The notes beneath the pieces were generated by a model. It made no database searches. It saw nothing but the letters and a program-made list of their open reading frames with translations, and had not been told where the DNA came from. A program made the position numbers and the translations under genes. From NCBI GenBank assembly GCA_027449165.1, contig DAIDMD010000144.1:1-41206 (forward strand): a stretch of DNA of 41,206 nucleotides. Reading direction: 5' to 3'. Below, one piece after another: positions 7,671-14,803 of this stretch (the stretch's first letter is position 1; each line of letters begins with the position of its first letter). Source of the DNA: Acidiferrobacter sp. GTDB lineage: Bacteria; Pseudomonadota; Gammaproteobacteria; Acidiferrobacterales; Acidiferrobacteraceae.

Positions 7671-8321
7671 TTGGAAAAATACGTGTTGCCTGACCTTGAT
7701 TACGATTACGGCGCCCTCGAGCCCCACATCTCCGCCAAGATCATGGAGTTGCACCACAGCAAGCACCATCTCGCCTATGTGAATGGCACCAATCAGGCGC
7801 TTGAAGGGTTGAAGGAGGCGCAGGAGACCAAGAACTTCGCACGCGTCGCGGCGTTGGAGCATGCGCTGGCCTTCAATCTCTCGGGTCATATCCTCCACTC
7901 GCTGTTCTGGAAGAACCTGTCGCCCAATGGCGGCGGCAAGCCGGAAGGCGATCTGGCGCGCGCCATCGACCGCGACTTCGGCTCCTTCGACGGTCTGAAG
8001 GGCCAGTTCGTGAACGCCGCCATGACCACGATGGGGTCCGGTTGGGCGGCGTTGGCCTGGGATCCGGCGGGTCAGCGGCTCATTACCACCGAGATCCACG
8101 ACCATCAGTCCGAAATGACCCCGGGCGCCGTCCCGATCATGGTCCTCGACGCCTGGGAGCACGCTTATTATCTGCAATATCAGAATGATAAGGCGAAGTT
8201 CTTCGAGGCGGTATGGAATCTTTGGAACTGGAAGGATATCGGCGAGCGCTACAATAAGGCCAAGTCGGCGGAGATCGGGCTTGCCTCCGCCGCCACTTCC
8301 AAGAAGCACGGCGCCAAATAA
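7671..8321 (+). CDS. sodB: Fe/Mn-family superoxide dismutase
   Basis: The enzyme has 216 residues and dismutates superoxide in the cytoplasm. Metal ligands are visible as His28 (MELHHSKHH), His76 (GHILHSLFW) and the Asp and His of DAWEHAYY. Gly72 occupies the position of Gln69 in E. coli Fe-SOD, and a Gln lies in IHDHQ before the DAWEH motif; this second-shell pattern resembles Mn or cambialistic enzymes and the mycobacterial type. Metal preference therefore cannot be assigned. The start is a TTG at 7671 with AGGAGA 6 bases upstream, which matches the usual MEKY N-terminus. The gene stands alone and is followed by a probable terminator. Confidence 0.92.
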   Translation: MEKYVLPDLDYDYGALEPHISAKIMELHHSKHHLAYVNGTNQALEGLKEAQETKNFARVAALEHALAFNLSGHILHSLFWKNLSPNGGGKPEGDLARAIDRDFGSFDGLKGQFVNAAMTTMGSGWAALAWDPAGQRLITTEIHDHQSEMTPGAVPIMVLDAWEHAYYLQYQNDKAKFFEAVWNLWNWKDIGERYNKAKSAEIGLASAATSKKHGAK

Positions 8322-8339
8322 CCCCGGCGGCGTGCCTGG

Positions 8340-8369
8340 GGGCCGGTAAGGCCCGGCCCTATCGTTTTA
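8340..8369 (+). terminator. Probable rho-independent terminator after sod
   Basis: A GC stem GGGCCGG (8340-8346) pairs with CCGGCCC (8353-8359) around a 6-base loop and is followed by TATCGTTTT. The T tract is interrupted, so strength is uncertain. Confidence 0.45.
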
Positions 8370-8471
8370 CGGCGGACCTCGGTAGACTTATTGGCGACCG
8401 GGGTCCGCTTTGCTTGCCCGAATCGCGCGAGCCGGACGCCCCAGCCCCCCCATCTACGACTAGGAGCTTAC

Positions 8472-9149
8472 ATGCATAAGAGGTACGCCGCGTTGGCGGC
8501 TATTGGCTGCCTGTTGGCGGCCCCTGCCATGGCCAGTGGGCTCTCGCCCAAGGCGCAGTTGAGCTACAGTCTCGGTTATCAGTTCGGCGAGAACCTGCGC
8601 AACAACGGGATTCCGGTGGAACCCGAGATTTTCACGCGCGCCATCACCGACGCCCTGAAGGGCGCAAAGCCGCTTTTGCCGCCGGCGCAGATGGCCGCGG
8701 TGGTCGCCAAGTTCCAGAAAGAGATGCAGGCGCACAACATCGCCATGCTCAAGGCCTTGGGCGCGCGCGAACAGGCGGCGGGCCGGGCATTCCGGGCCAA
8801 GTACGCGAAGAAGCCGGGCGTGAAGGTCCTGCCGGGCGGCGTCGAGTACAGGGTATTGACCGAGGGTCACGGACCGCGGCCCACCTTGAAGGACACGATC
8901 GAGGCGGATTACTGGGGCCGCTTCATCAATGGGCGGTTGTTCGCCACGAACCAGAAGGCCGGCAAGCCCGCGGTGTTTCCGCTAAACGGCCTGATCGCCG
9001 GCTTGAAGGAGGCCCTGGTCCGGATGCCCGTGGGGTCCACCTGGGAGATCGTGGTTCCGGGCCATCTGGCCTACGGACCGCAGGGGCGACCGGCCATTCC
9101 GCCTGACACCACGCTGGTCTTTACGGTCCATCTCCTGGGCGTCAAATAG
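8472..9149 (+). CDS. FkpA/Mip-type periplasmic peptidyl-prolyl isomerase
   Basis: The precursor has 225 residues. A Sec signal peptide (about 1-22, ending PAMA) is followed by a helical FKBP N-terminal dimerisation domain (about 24-120) and a C-terminal FKBP catalytic domain (about 128-225). The latter contains WGRFINGRLF, PLNGLIAGLKEAL and PGHLAYGPQG. Such proteins speed proline isomerisation and act as chaperones for outer-membrane or secreted proteins. The ATG at 8472 has AGGAG 5 bases upstream; the open frame extends upstream but without a ribosome site or signal peptide at its first Met. The family DGT-F motif appears as NGRLFATN, so the active-site loop is slightly divergent. A strong terminator follows. 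Confidence 0.88.
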   Translation: MHKRYAALAAIGCLLAAPAMASGLSPKAQLSYSLGYQFGENLRNNGIPVEPEIFTRAITDALKGAKPLLPPAQMAAVVAKFQKEMQAHNIAMLKALGAREQAAGRAFRAKYAKKPGVKVLPGGVEYRVLTEGHGPRPTLKDTIEADYWGRFINGRLFATNQKAGKPAVFPLNGLIAGLKEALVRMPVGSTWEIVVPGHLAYGPQGRPAIPPDTTLVFTVHLLGVK

Positions 9150-9172
9150 ACCGGACGGGACGGTCTTGCGGC

Positions 9173-9203
9173 AATATAGGGGCCTCTGGGCCCCTATATT
9201 TTT
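9173..9203 (+). terminator. Strong rho-independent terminator
   Basis: A perfect 12-bp stem (9173-9184 with 9189-9200) closes a TCTG loop and runs into five Ts. It sits between the convergent isomerase and OsmC-like genes. The plus-strand direction is clearly favoured. Confidence 0.9.
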
Positions 9204-9302
9204 GGGTGTCCGAAGACGCCGCCCCGCCGAACCGAAATTTCGTGCCGGCGCCGGCGCGGCCCGCTGCGGGGACCGGGCGATGGTTCCGGGGCGGTGGCGT
9301 CT

Positions 9303-9764
9303 TTAGCCCGCGGGCCTGCTGGTTTGGTCCGGCGCGCGGCTCTCGTGGAGCACCCGGCCGTGCTCGTCTGTGACCGCGACGTTTACCGGCACGCCGGCCC
9401 TGACGCTTTCGGTGACCACGCAGTAGTTTTCAAAGAGCGTAAGGCATCGGGGTGTCGCACCCGGCGCGGTGAGCGCCACGTCGAGGGCTGCGACTCGCAG
9501 CCTCCCGTTCGTGTCCCGGGCAAGGTGCCCCTGAACGCGGGCCTTCAGGGCCTCGGGGGTGGCGCGGGCCTTGGTGAGGCAAAAGAGCAGACTGGCCATG
9601 AGGCAGTTGGCGACCGCCGCCGCGAGGAGCTCCGCCGGATGGGGTCCGGCGCCCTGGCCCGCGGGCGGCGGTTCGTCCGTGACCAGGGTGCCCTCGGCGA
9701 AGCGCACGCTGAAGCGGTAATTCTCGATCTGCTCGATTTCTATGCTGAACCCTTCCTTCGCCAT
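9303..9764 (-). CDS. OsmC-family protein
   Basis: The product has 153 residues with the OsmC/Ohr fold pattern. It has an N-terminal beta region, then PAELLAAAVANCLMASLLFCL carrying the first conserved Cys, and later YCVVTESVRAGVPV with the second. Members are thiol-dependent peroxidases acting on organic hydroperoxides, or related proteins of unknown role. The ATG at 9764 is chosen because GGGAGA lies 8 bases upstream and the N-terminus then matches the family; the frame is open further to 9923 without support. It lies near the sod gene, though not in one operon. The exact subfamily is unclear. Confidence 0.82.
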   Translation of the reverse strand: MAKEGFSIEIEQIENYRFSVRFAEGTLVTDEPPPAGQGAGPHPAELLAAAVANCLMASLLFCLTKARATPEALKARVQGHLARDTNGRLRVAALDVALTAPGATPRCLTLFENYCVVTESVRAGVPVNVAVTDEHGRVLHESRAPDQTSRPAG

Positions 9765-10035
9765 CGCGCCGTCTCCCAGGCTTGCCCGTCGGGCCTTGCC
9801 CGGCAGTATAGGCGCCCATGGCCTCGACCATGAACTACTCGCGCATCGTGAGATCGGCGGGGGCAGCCCAAGAACACGCCGTCTTGGCGCGGGCAGGCGG
9901 CGTTGCAAAAAGCCGCAATGCACGCAGGCCCGCAGCGGATCCTATGGAAGGCGGGCGGGATTCTCACCGGATGGGGCGACCGGGTGTTCCGATGGATTGC
10001 TCACGGGCTGGCCCGGTGCGCGACAAGCCCCACCG

Positions 10036-10080
10036 TTACCCCGCAGGGGATCCCTTCGGGACAGGCGGGGAAGGATAGCG
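10036..10080 (+). mobile_element. Degenerate IS605-like end hairpin, weak
   Basis: CCCCGC (10039-10044) can pair with GCGGGG (10065-10070), with an inner TCCC-TTC-GGGA hairpin (10051-10061). The 3' arm and its continuation, GCGGGGAAGGATAG, resemble the better-preserved element end at 10265-10302 (GCGGGGAGGACGTC). TTAC directly precedes the structure. It could be an older copy of the same kind of end, or chance similarity. Confidence 0.3.
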
Positions 10081-10084
10081 TCTG

Positions 10085-10112
10085 TTGTCTCATTCTGTTC
10101 GAGTGATAAAAT
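10085..10112 (+). promoter_or_regulatory. Sigma70-type promoter-like pair
   Basis: The -35 TTGTCT (10085-10090) and -10 TAAAAT (10107-10112) are separated by 16 bases. A transcript from here would run through the element relic and into the proteasome-like gene at 10396, with a leader of about 275 bases. Confidence 0.45.
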
Positions 10113-10179
10113 GCCAAGAGACGAAGGGCGGGACACGGCGCACGCTTGCGCCGGGTGCGCAAGCGCAGCCCGGATCGCC

Positions 10180-10302
10180 TGTGAAGCGAGCGGTGCCGCA
10201 AGGCCGCCGGCAGCAGGAACCCACCGAAGCGACTTTAAGCGGGGCTCGATGCCCCCTCAAGCGCCGTAGGAATCCCCGCCATTCACGCGGGGAGGACGTC
10301 GA
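10180..10302 (+). mobile_element. Relic right end of an IS200/IS605 (tnpB-type) element, omegaRNA-like
   Basis: The segment GTAGGAATCCCCGCC...GCGGGGAGGACGTC (10266-10300) has the form I know from right ends of IS605/IS1341-type elements: a hairpin (TCCCCGC 10273-10279 with GCGGGGA 10287-10293) followed by GGAGGAYGTC. A second hairpin, GGGGC-TCGAT-GCCCC (10241-10255), lies just upstream. Translated in different frames, the preceding 100 bases give fragments like QQEPTEA and AVGIPA, recalling the C-terminal tail of TnpB, which in these elements overlaps the guide RNA (omegaRNA). No intact tnpB precedes it. In an active element the guide would begin just after about 10302. The identification is by pattern memory and is unproven. 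Confidence 0.5.
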
Positions 10303-10395
10303 GGCGACCGTATACCGCCAGCATAGTAAAGGGCGCGCCGTGCCGGGTCAAAAGACCGCCGCGGTGCGGGGGGCGGATCTTTTTCGAGAGGGGCC

Positions 10396-10983
10396 ATGAC
10401 GACGATAGTGGTGGTTCGCAAGGGTGATACGGCAGTGATCGGCGCCGACACATTGGGCACCTACGGCGACCAGCGCGAGTCGGCGGTCTTCATCAAGAAC
10501 GCCAGCAAGCTGATCGGCGTGGACAATACCTGGCTTGCCGTGACCGGGCATGCGGCCATGGACATGGCGTTACGGAACATCTTCCAGGAGACGTCGTGCC
10601 GGCGGTCGTTCAAGGACGTCAACGACATCTACAAGACGAGCCTGCAGCTGCACGCCATCCTGAAGGATCATTACTTCCTGAGGCTTGACGGGGACAATGG
10701 CGACGAGGCCTTCGAGTCCATGCAGGTGAGCCTGCTGATCGCGAACGCCTACGGGATTTTCGGGGTCTGTTCCAAGCGCACCGTGCTCGAATACACCAAG
10801 TTCTACGCCCTCGGCTCGGGCGAGCAGTATGCCCTCGGGGCCATGCATGCCGTGTACGATCGCGAGTCGGACCCGGAGGCGATTGCGCGCGCCGGCCTGG
10901 AGGCCGCCGTCACGTTCGATACCGGTTCCGGCGCACCCATCGAGCTGCGCCGCGTAGCGCTCAAGGCATCGGCCGCCTCGTAG
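10396..10983 (+). CDS. Proteasome-like Ntn hydrolase (HslV/BPH family)
   Basis: The protein has 195 residues and begins [11 protein letters not shown], so removal of Met1 would expose Thr2 as the catalytic N-terminal threonine. Asp18 (IGADT) and Lys38 (NASKL) sit where the proteasomal Asp17 and Lys33 are expected. The beta-sheet pattern and the [14 protein letters not shown] segment match the GSG...A motif of the HslV and 20S superfamily. It differs from HslV in length and lacks an adjacent hslU, so it may belong to the betaproteobacterial proteasome homologue (BPH) group, which works without a dedicated ATPase partner. The start has GAGAGGGG just upstream. It stands alone downstream of the mobile-element relic, from which its transcript may begin. 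Confidence 0.78.
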   Translation: MTTIVVVRKGDTAVIGADTLGTYGDQRESAVFIKNASKLIGVDNTWLAVTGHAAMDMALRNIFQETSCRRSFKDVNDIYKTSLQLHAILKDHYFLRLDGDNGDEAFESMQVSLLIANAYGIFGVCSKRTVLEYTKFYALGSGEQYALGAMHAVYDRESDPEAIARAGLEAAVTFDTGSGAPIELRRVALKASAAS

Positions 10984-11089
10984 CGCCCGCCTGCGGCTCG
11001 GCGCGAAGGCCGGTGGCGCCGGACGCGCCCCGGGGCGCCCTCGATCCCGCGCCCGGCCCCGCCGGATCTCCACCCGCGATATTCCCGGC

Positions 11090-11118
11090 TGGAAATTCCC
11101 CCGCAAGGCCGGTATCGT
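11090..11118 (+). promoter_or_regulatory. Candidate promoter of the miaB superoperon
   Basis: The -35 TGGAAA (11090-11095, 4 of 6) and -10 TATCGT (11113-11118, 4 of 6) are spaced 17 bases. The predicted start at about 11125 leaves a 19-base leader containing AAGGAG before the miaB ATG. It is the only clear promoter before the long gene run. Confidence 0.45.
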
Positions 11119-11143
11119 AAACTCCAACATTCAAGGAGCGGGG

Positions 11144-12523
11144 ATGGCGGGCGCTGTCTATATCAAGACCTACGGCTGTCAGATGAACGAGTACGACTCG
11201 GCCCGGCTCGCGGATCTGTTGTTCGAGACCCATGGGCTGGTGCGCGTGGACGACCCGTCGCGCGCCGATATCCTCCTCGTGAACAGCTGTTCGGTCCGCG
11301 AGAAGGCCCAGGAAAAGCTCTTCTCCGATCTCGGCCGGCTGAACGAGTGGAAGGCATCGCGCCCGGGCGTCGTGATCGGCGTGGGCGGATGTGTGGCGAG
11401 CCAGGAGGGCGAGGATATCCGCCGCCGCGCGCCCTATGTGGACTTCGTGTTCGGCCCCCAGACCCTGCATCGGGTGCCCGATCTTCTGGCCGATGCGCGC
11501 GCCAGAAACCCGCGTGTCGACATCACGTTTGCCGAGCTCGAGAAATTCGACAGGCTCCCGGAGCCACGGGCCGACGGACCGCGCGCCTTCGTCTCGATCA
11601 TGGAGGGGTGCAGCAAGTATTGCAGCTTTTGCGTGGTCCCCTATACCCGCGGCCAGGAGTTCAGCCGGCCGTTCGACGACGTCCTGGCGGAGGTCGCGGC
11701 GCTTGCCGAACAGGGCGTGCGCGAGGTCACGCTCCTTGGCCAAAACGTGAACGCCTACCGCGGCCGCCGCCGGGATGGACGGACCGCCGATCTCGCCACC
11801 CTCATAGGCTATGTCGCGGAAATCGACGAGATCGGCCGCATCCGCTTCACGACGTCCCATCCCCTGGAGTTCGGGGAGACCCTGTTCGACGCCTTCGCGT
11901 CCGAGCGCAAGCTCGTAAGCCACCTCCACCTCCCGGTACAGAGCGGCTCGGACGATGTCCTGGCGCGCATGAAGCGCGGCTATCGCGTGGACTGGTATCG
12001 CGACAAGGTCGCCAAGCTCAAGAGCGTCAGGCCCGACATCAGCCTCTCCACCGATCTCATCGTGGGCTTTCCGGGGGAGACCGAGCGCGATTTCGCGGCG
12101 ACCTTGGCGCTGGTCGATGAGATGCGGTTCGACTTGTCCTACAGTTTCGCTTATAGCCCGAGACCCGGGACCCCGGCCGCGGCCCTGCCGGACGACGTGC
12201 CGGCCCATGTGAAGGCCCAGCGTCTCGCAAAGGTCCAGGCCTTGAACCTCGAGCACGCCGCCGCTATCAGCCGGCGCATGGTCGGGCGCCTGGAGCGCGT
12301 CCTGGTCGACCGCCAGGCCCCGCGCGGACGAGGCGATCTTTCGGGGCGGACCGAGAACAATCGGGTCGTGAATTTTCCGGGCGGCGGCGAGGATCTTGTC
12401 GGGCGCTTCGCCACCGTCGAAATTACCGAGGCAAGACCCAACTCCCTGCGCGGCCGCTTGGTGGCGGCCGAGGCGGGTGTATCATCGGCTATACTGGAGA
12501 AGAGGGAGGCCGCTATTTCTTGA
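11144..12523 (+). CDS. miaB: tRNA-2-methylthio-N6-dimethylallyladenosine synthase MiaB
   Basis: This 459-residue radical-SAM methylthiotransferase adds a methylthio group to i6A37 of tRNAs reading U-starting codons. The N-terminal MTTase domain holds Cys12, Cys49 and Cys83 for the auxiliary [4Fe-4S] cluster. The radical-SAM motif CSKYCSFC places Cys156, Cys160 and Cys163 almost exactly as in E. coli. A C-terminal TRAM domain occupies about 375-440. An AAGGAG site lies 8 bases before the ATG. Its stop overlaps the TTG start of ybeZ by four bases. It heads the long run of co-directional genes. Confidence 0.97.
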   Translation: MAGAVYIKTYGCQMNEYDSARLADLLFETHGLVRVDDPSRADILLVNSCSVREKAQEKLFSDLGRLNEWKASRPGVVIGVGGCVASQEGEDIRRRAPYVDFVFGPQTLHRVPDLLADARARNPRVDITFAELEKFDRLPEPRADGPRAFVSIMEGCSKYCSFCVVPYTRGQEFSRPFDDVLAEVAALAEQGVREVTLLGQNVNAYRGRRRDGRTADLATLIGYVAEIDEIGRIRFTTSHPLEFGETLFDAFASERKLVSHLHLPVQSGSDDVLARMKRGYRVDWYRDKVAKLKSVRPDISLSTDLIVGFPGETERDFAATLALVDEMRFDLSYSFAYSPRPGTPAAALPDDVPAHVKAQRLAKVQALNLEHAAAISRRMVGRLERVLVDRQAPRGRGDLSGRTENNRVVNFPGGGEDLVGRFATVEITEARPNSLRGRLVAAEAGVSSAILEKREAAIS

Positions 12524-13479
12524 ACGCGAAGTCTCAGGCGATACAGTTTTCCGTCCAACCCCCCGACAGCGAGCGGCTGTCGCGTCTTTGTGGTCAGCTC
12601 GACGAGCATCTCCGCCAGATCGAGGGCAGCCTCGGGGTGGAGATCGCGAACCGCGGCAATCAATTCCGCATAACCGGCCATCACGATCAAGCCCGCCATG
12701 CCCAGCGCCTGATCACCGCCCTTTACGCGGTCACCGGGCAATCCCAGGCCATTACACCTTCGGGGGTCAATATGGCATTGAAAGAAGTCTCGAGGGTTCG
12801 CGACGAGCGCGAGCCGCCGACCGAGCTGCGCATGCCCAAGCAGCGTGTCTATGGGCGCACCGACGCGCAGCGCGATTATATCCGCAAGATCCTCACCCAC
12901 GACGTGACCTTCGGGGTGGGGCCGGCGGGCACCGGCAAGACGTTCCTGGCTGTGGCTTGCGCGGTGGACGCCCTGGAGACCGGCCGCGCGCAGCGGCTGG
13001 TCCTGGTGCGGCCGGCGGTGGAGGCCGGCGAGCGCCTGGGCTTTCTGCCCGGGGATCTCGAGCAGAAGGTCGATCCTTATCTGCGGCCGCTCTATGACGC
13101 GCTGCACGACATGCTCGGTCCGGAGCGGGTCGCGAAATTGATCGAAAAGGGCGTGATCGAGGTGGCGCCGCTTGCGTTCATGCGCGGCCGGACGTTGAAC
13201 GAATCGTTCATCATTCTGGACGAGGCGCAAAACACGACCGCCGAACAGATGAAGATGTTCTTGACGCGCCTGGGGTTCGGGGCGACGGCGGTGATCACGG
13301 GTGACGTCACGCAGGTCGACCTGCCGCGGCCCGAGCTGTCGGGCCTGCGCCAGGCCTTGCACATCCTGAAGGATGTGGAAGGGATTGCGTTCACGCATTT
13401 CGCGAGCGGCGACGTGGTGCGCCATCCCCTGGTCCAGCGTATCGTCGAGGCCTACGAGGCGCGCGAGCGCAGCCTTTAA
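12520..13479 (+). CDS. ybeZ: PhoH-like ATPase YbeZ
   Basis: The protein has 319 residues. A small N-terminal RNA-binding-like domain (about 1-80) precedes a PhoH P-loop ATPase with Walker A GPAGTGKT at 134-141 and Walker B-like [10 protein letters not shown]. YbeZ partners the endoribonuclease YbeY, encoded next, in 16S rRNA maturation and ribosome quality control. The start is a TTG overlapping the miaB stop by 4 bases, with GGGAGG 10 bases upstream. The family assignment is firm; its exact biochemical role is still poorly defined. Confidence 0.95.
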   Translation: MNAKSQAIQFSVQPPDSERLSRLCGQLDEHLRQIEGSLGVEIANRGNQFRITGHHDQARHAQRLITALYAVTGQSQAITPSGVNMALKEVSRVRDEREPPTELRMPKQRVYGRTDAQRDYIRKILTHDVTFGVGPAGTGKTFLAVACAVDALETGRAQRLVLVRPAVEAGERLGFLPGDLEQKVDPYLRPLYDALHDMLGPERVAKLIEKGVIEVAPLAFMRGRTLNESFIILDEAQNTTAEQMKMFLTRLGFGATAVITGDVTQVDLPRPELSGLRQALHILKDVEGIAFTHFASGDVVRHPLVQRIVEAYEARERSL

Positions 13480-13483
13480 AGAC

Positions 13484-13936
13484 GTGCCGCGCCTGCACCT
13501 CGATCTGGTTCTGGCCTGCGACGGGTGCGAGGCCCCGTCGCGCGCCGCCTTCGTGCGCTGGTGCAAGGCGGCGCTCGCGGAGGAGCGGGGCAGTCTGCGG
13601 GTCGGCCTGCGGGTCGTGGCCGAGCCCGAGGCGGCGGAGCTGAACAGGCGGTTTCGGGGGCGGACGGGCCCTACGAACGTGCTGTCGTTTCCGTACGGCG
13701 ATCCGCCGGCGGGCAAGACACGGTTTCTCGGGGACATCGTCGTGTGCGCGCCGCTTGCGCGCGCCGAGGCCGCCCTGGCCGGCCGGCCGGAAACCGCCCA
13801 TTGGGCGCACCTCGTCATTCACGGTATACTGCACCTGCAAGGATTCGACCACGAGACAGATCAGGACGCGCGGGTTATGGAAGCACGGGAAACGCGGATA
13901 TTGGAGGGTTTGGGGTTCGCGGACCCTTATTGTTGA
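13484..13936 (+). CDS. ybeY: Endoribonuclease YbeY
   Basis: This 150-residue metal-dependent RNase takes part in 16S rRNA 3'-end processing and 70S ribosome quality control. The UPF0054 zinc motif HxxxHxxxxxH is visible as His113, His117 and His123 in HLVIHGILHLQGFDH. The conserved TNVLSFPYGD also appears. I take the GTG at 13484, four bases after the ybeZ stop, because it gives the family's usual N-terminus; there is no good ribosome site, so translation probably follows termination of ybeZ. The frame is open further upstream within ybeZ. Confidence 0.93.
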   Translation: MPRLHLDLVLACDGCEAPSRAAFVRWCKAALAEERGSLRVGLRVVAEPEAAELNRRFRGRTGPTNVLSFPYGDPPAGKTRFLGDIVVCAPLARAEAALAGRPETAHWAHLVIHGILHLQGFDHETDQDARVMEARETRILEGLGFADPYC

Positions 13937-13939
13937 CGC

Positions 13940-14803
13940 ATGAGTCAAGACGACAACGGACACGGATCCGGGCGGTCGTTTCTCGACCGGCTGGGGCACG
14001 TCTTATGGGGGGCGCCGGAGGATCGCGACGCGCTGCGCGAGACGTTGCGGGACGCGCACGAGCGCGGCCTGATCGGAAGCGACGCCTTGGACATGATCGA
14101 GGGCGTGTTTCAGGTCGCCGAGATGCGGGTCCGCGACATCATGGTCCCGCGCGCGCAAATGGACGTCATCGACCGGGCGGATCCGCCCGAGCGGTATCTG
14201 CCGCGCGTCATCGAGACCGGCCACTCGCGCTTCCCGGTCGTCGACGGCGACAAGGACAAGGTGGTCGGCATCCTGCTGGCCAAGGATCTGTTGCGGTATT
14301 TTCATAATGAGCAGCGGTCGTCTTTCAATGTCTATGACCTGTTGCGGCCGGCGGTATTCGTGCCGGAGAGCAAGCGCCTCGATGTCCTGCTGCGCGACTT
14401 TCGCTCCAGCCGCAACCATATGGCCATAGTGGTCGACGAATACGGCGGGGTGGCGGGCCTCGTTACCATCGAGGATGTCTTGGAGCAGATCGTAGGCGAG
14501 ATCGAAGACGAGCACGACCTCGATGCCGATGACGTCATGATCACGCAACGGGCCGAGCACGAGTTCGTCGCCAAGGCCCTTACGCCGATCAAGGAATTCA
14601 ACGAATATTTCGGCACCCGCTACGACGATGAAGAGGTCGATACCATAGGCGGCCTCGTCATGACCGCGCTTGGCCGGGTGCCCAAGCGCGGCGAGCGCCT
14701 CGATATCGGCGGCCTGAGGTTCGAGGTGCTGCGCGCCGACTCGCGCCGGGTCCATCTCCTGAAAGTCGTCCCGATTGCCGAAGAAAGCCAAGTGGCCGGT
14801 TAG
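13940..14803 (+). CDS. corC: CorC-type CBS-pair protein (YbeX)
   Basis: The protein has 287 residues and no transmembrane segment. Two CBS domains span about 65-190 (VRDIMVPRAQMDVID; GLVTIEDVLEQIVGEIEDE) and a C-terminal CorC/HlyC transporter-associated domain lies at about 200-280. Named for a role in Co2+/Mg2+ efflux with CorA, the cytoplasmic form (YbeX) is also linked to ribosome homeostasis, in keeping with the neighbouring ybeY and ybeZ. It starts 3 bases after ybeY, and its end overlaps lnt by 29 bases. Confidence 0.94.
   Translation: MSQDDNGHGSGRSFLDRLGHVLWGAPEDRDALRETLRDAHERGLIGSDALDMIEGVFQVAEMRVRDIMVPRAQMDVIDRADPPERYLPRVIETGHSRFPVVDGDKDKVVGILLAKDLLRYFHNEQRSSFNVYDLLRPAVFVPESKRLDVLLRDFRSSRNHMAIVVDEYGGVAGLVTIEDVLEQIVGEIEDEHDLDADDVMITQRAEHEFVAKALTPIKEFNEYFGTRYDDEEVDTIGGLVMTALGRVPKRGERLDIGGLRFEVLRADSRRVHLLKVVPIAEESQVAG

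Larger units (their letters stand above)
9765..10395. other. Gene-poor gap with mobile-element debris
   Basis: This 630-base interval has no supported gene, although several short frames are open. Its right half holds two hairpins resembling the right end of IS200/IS605-type elements (see separate entries) and a promoter-like pair at 10085-10112. The left half (9780-10030) shows nothing I recognise. A 67-codon open frame at 9903-10106 has no ribosome site and ends within one of the hairpin regions. Confidence 0.6.

Noticed and set aside
9903-10106. 67-codon open frame in the gap before the proteasome-like gene
   Set aside because: It has no ribosome site and no recognisable similarity, and it ends in the hairpin debris.
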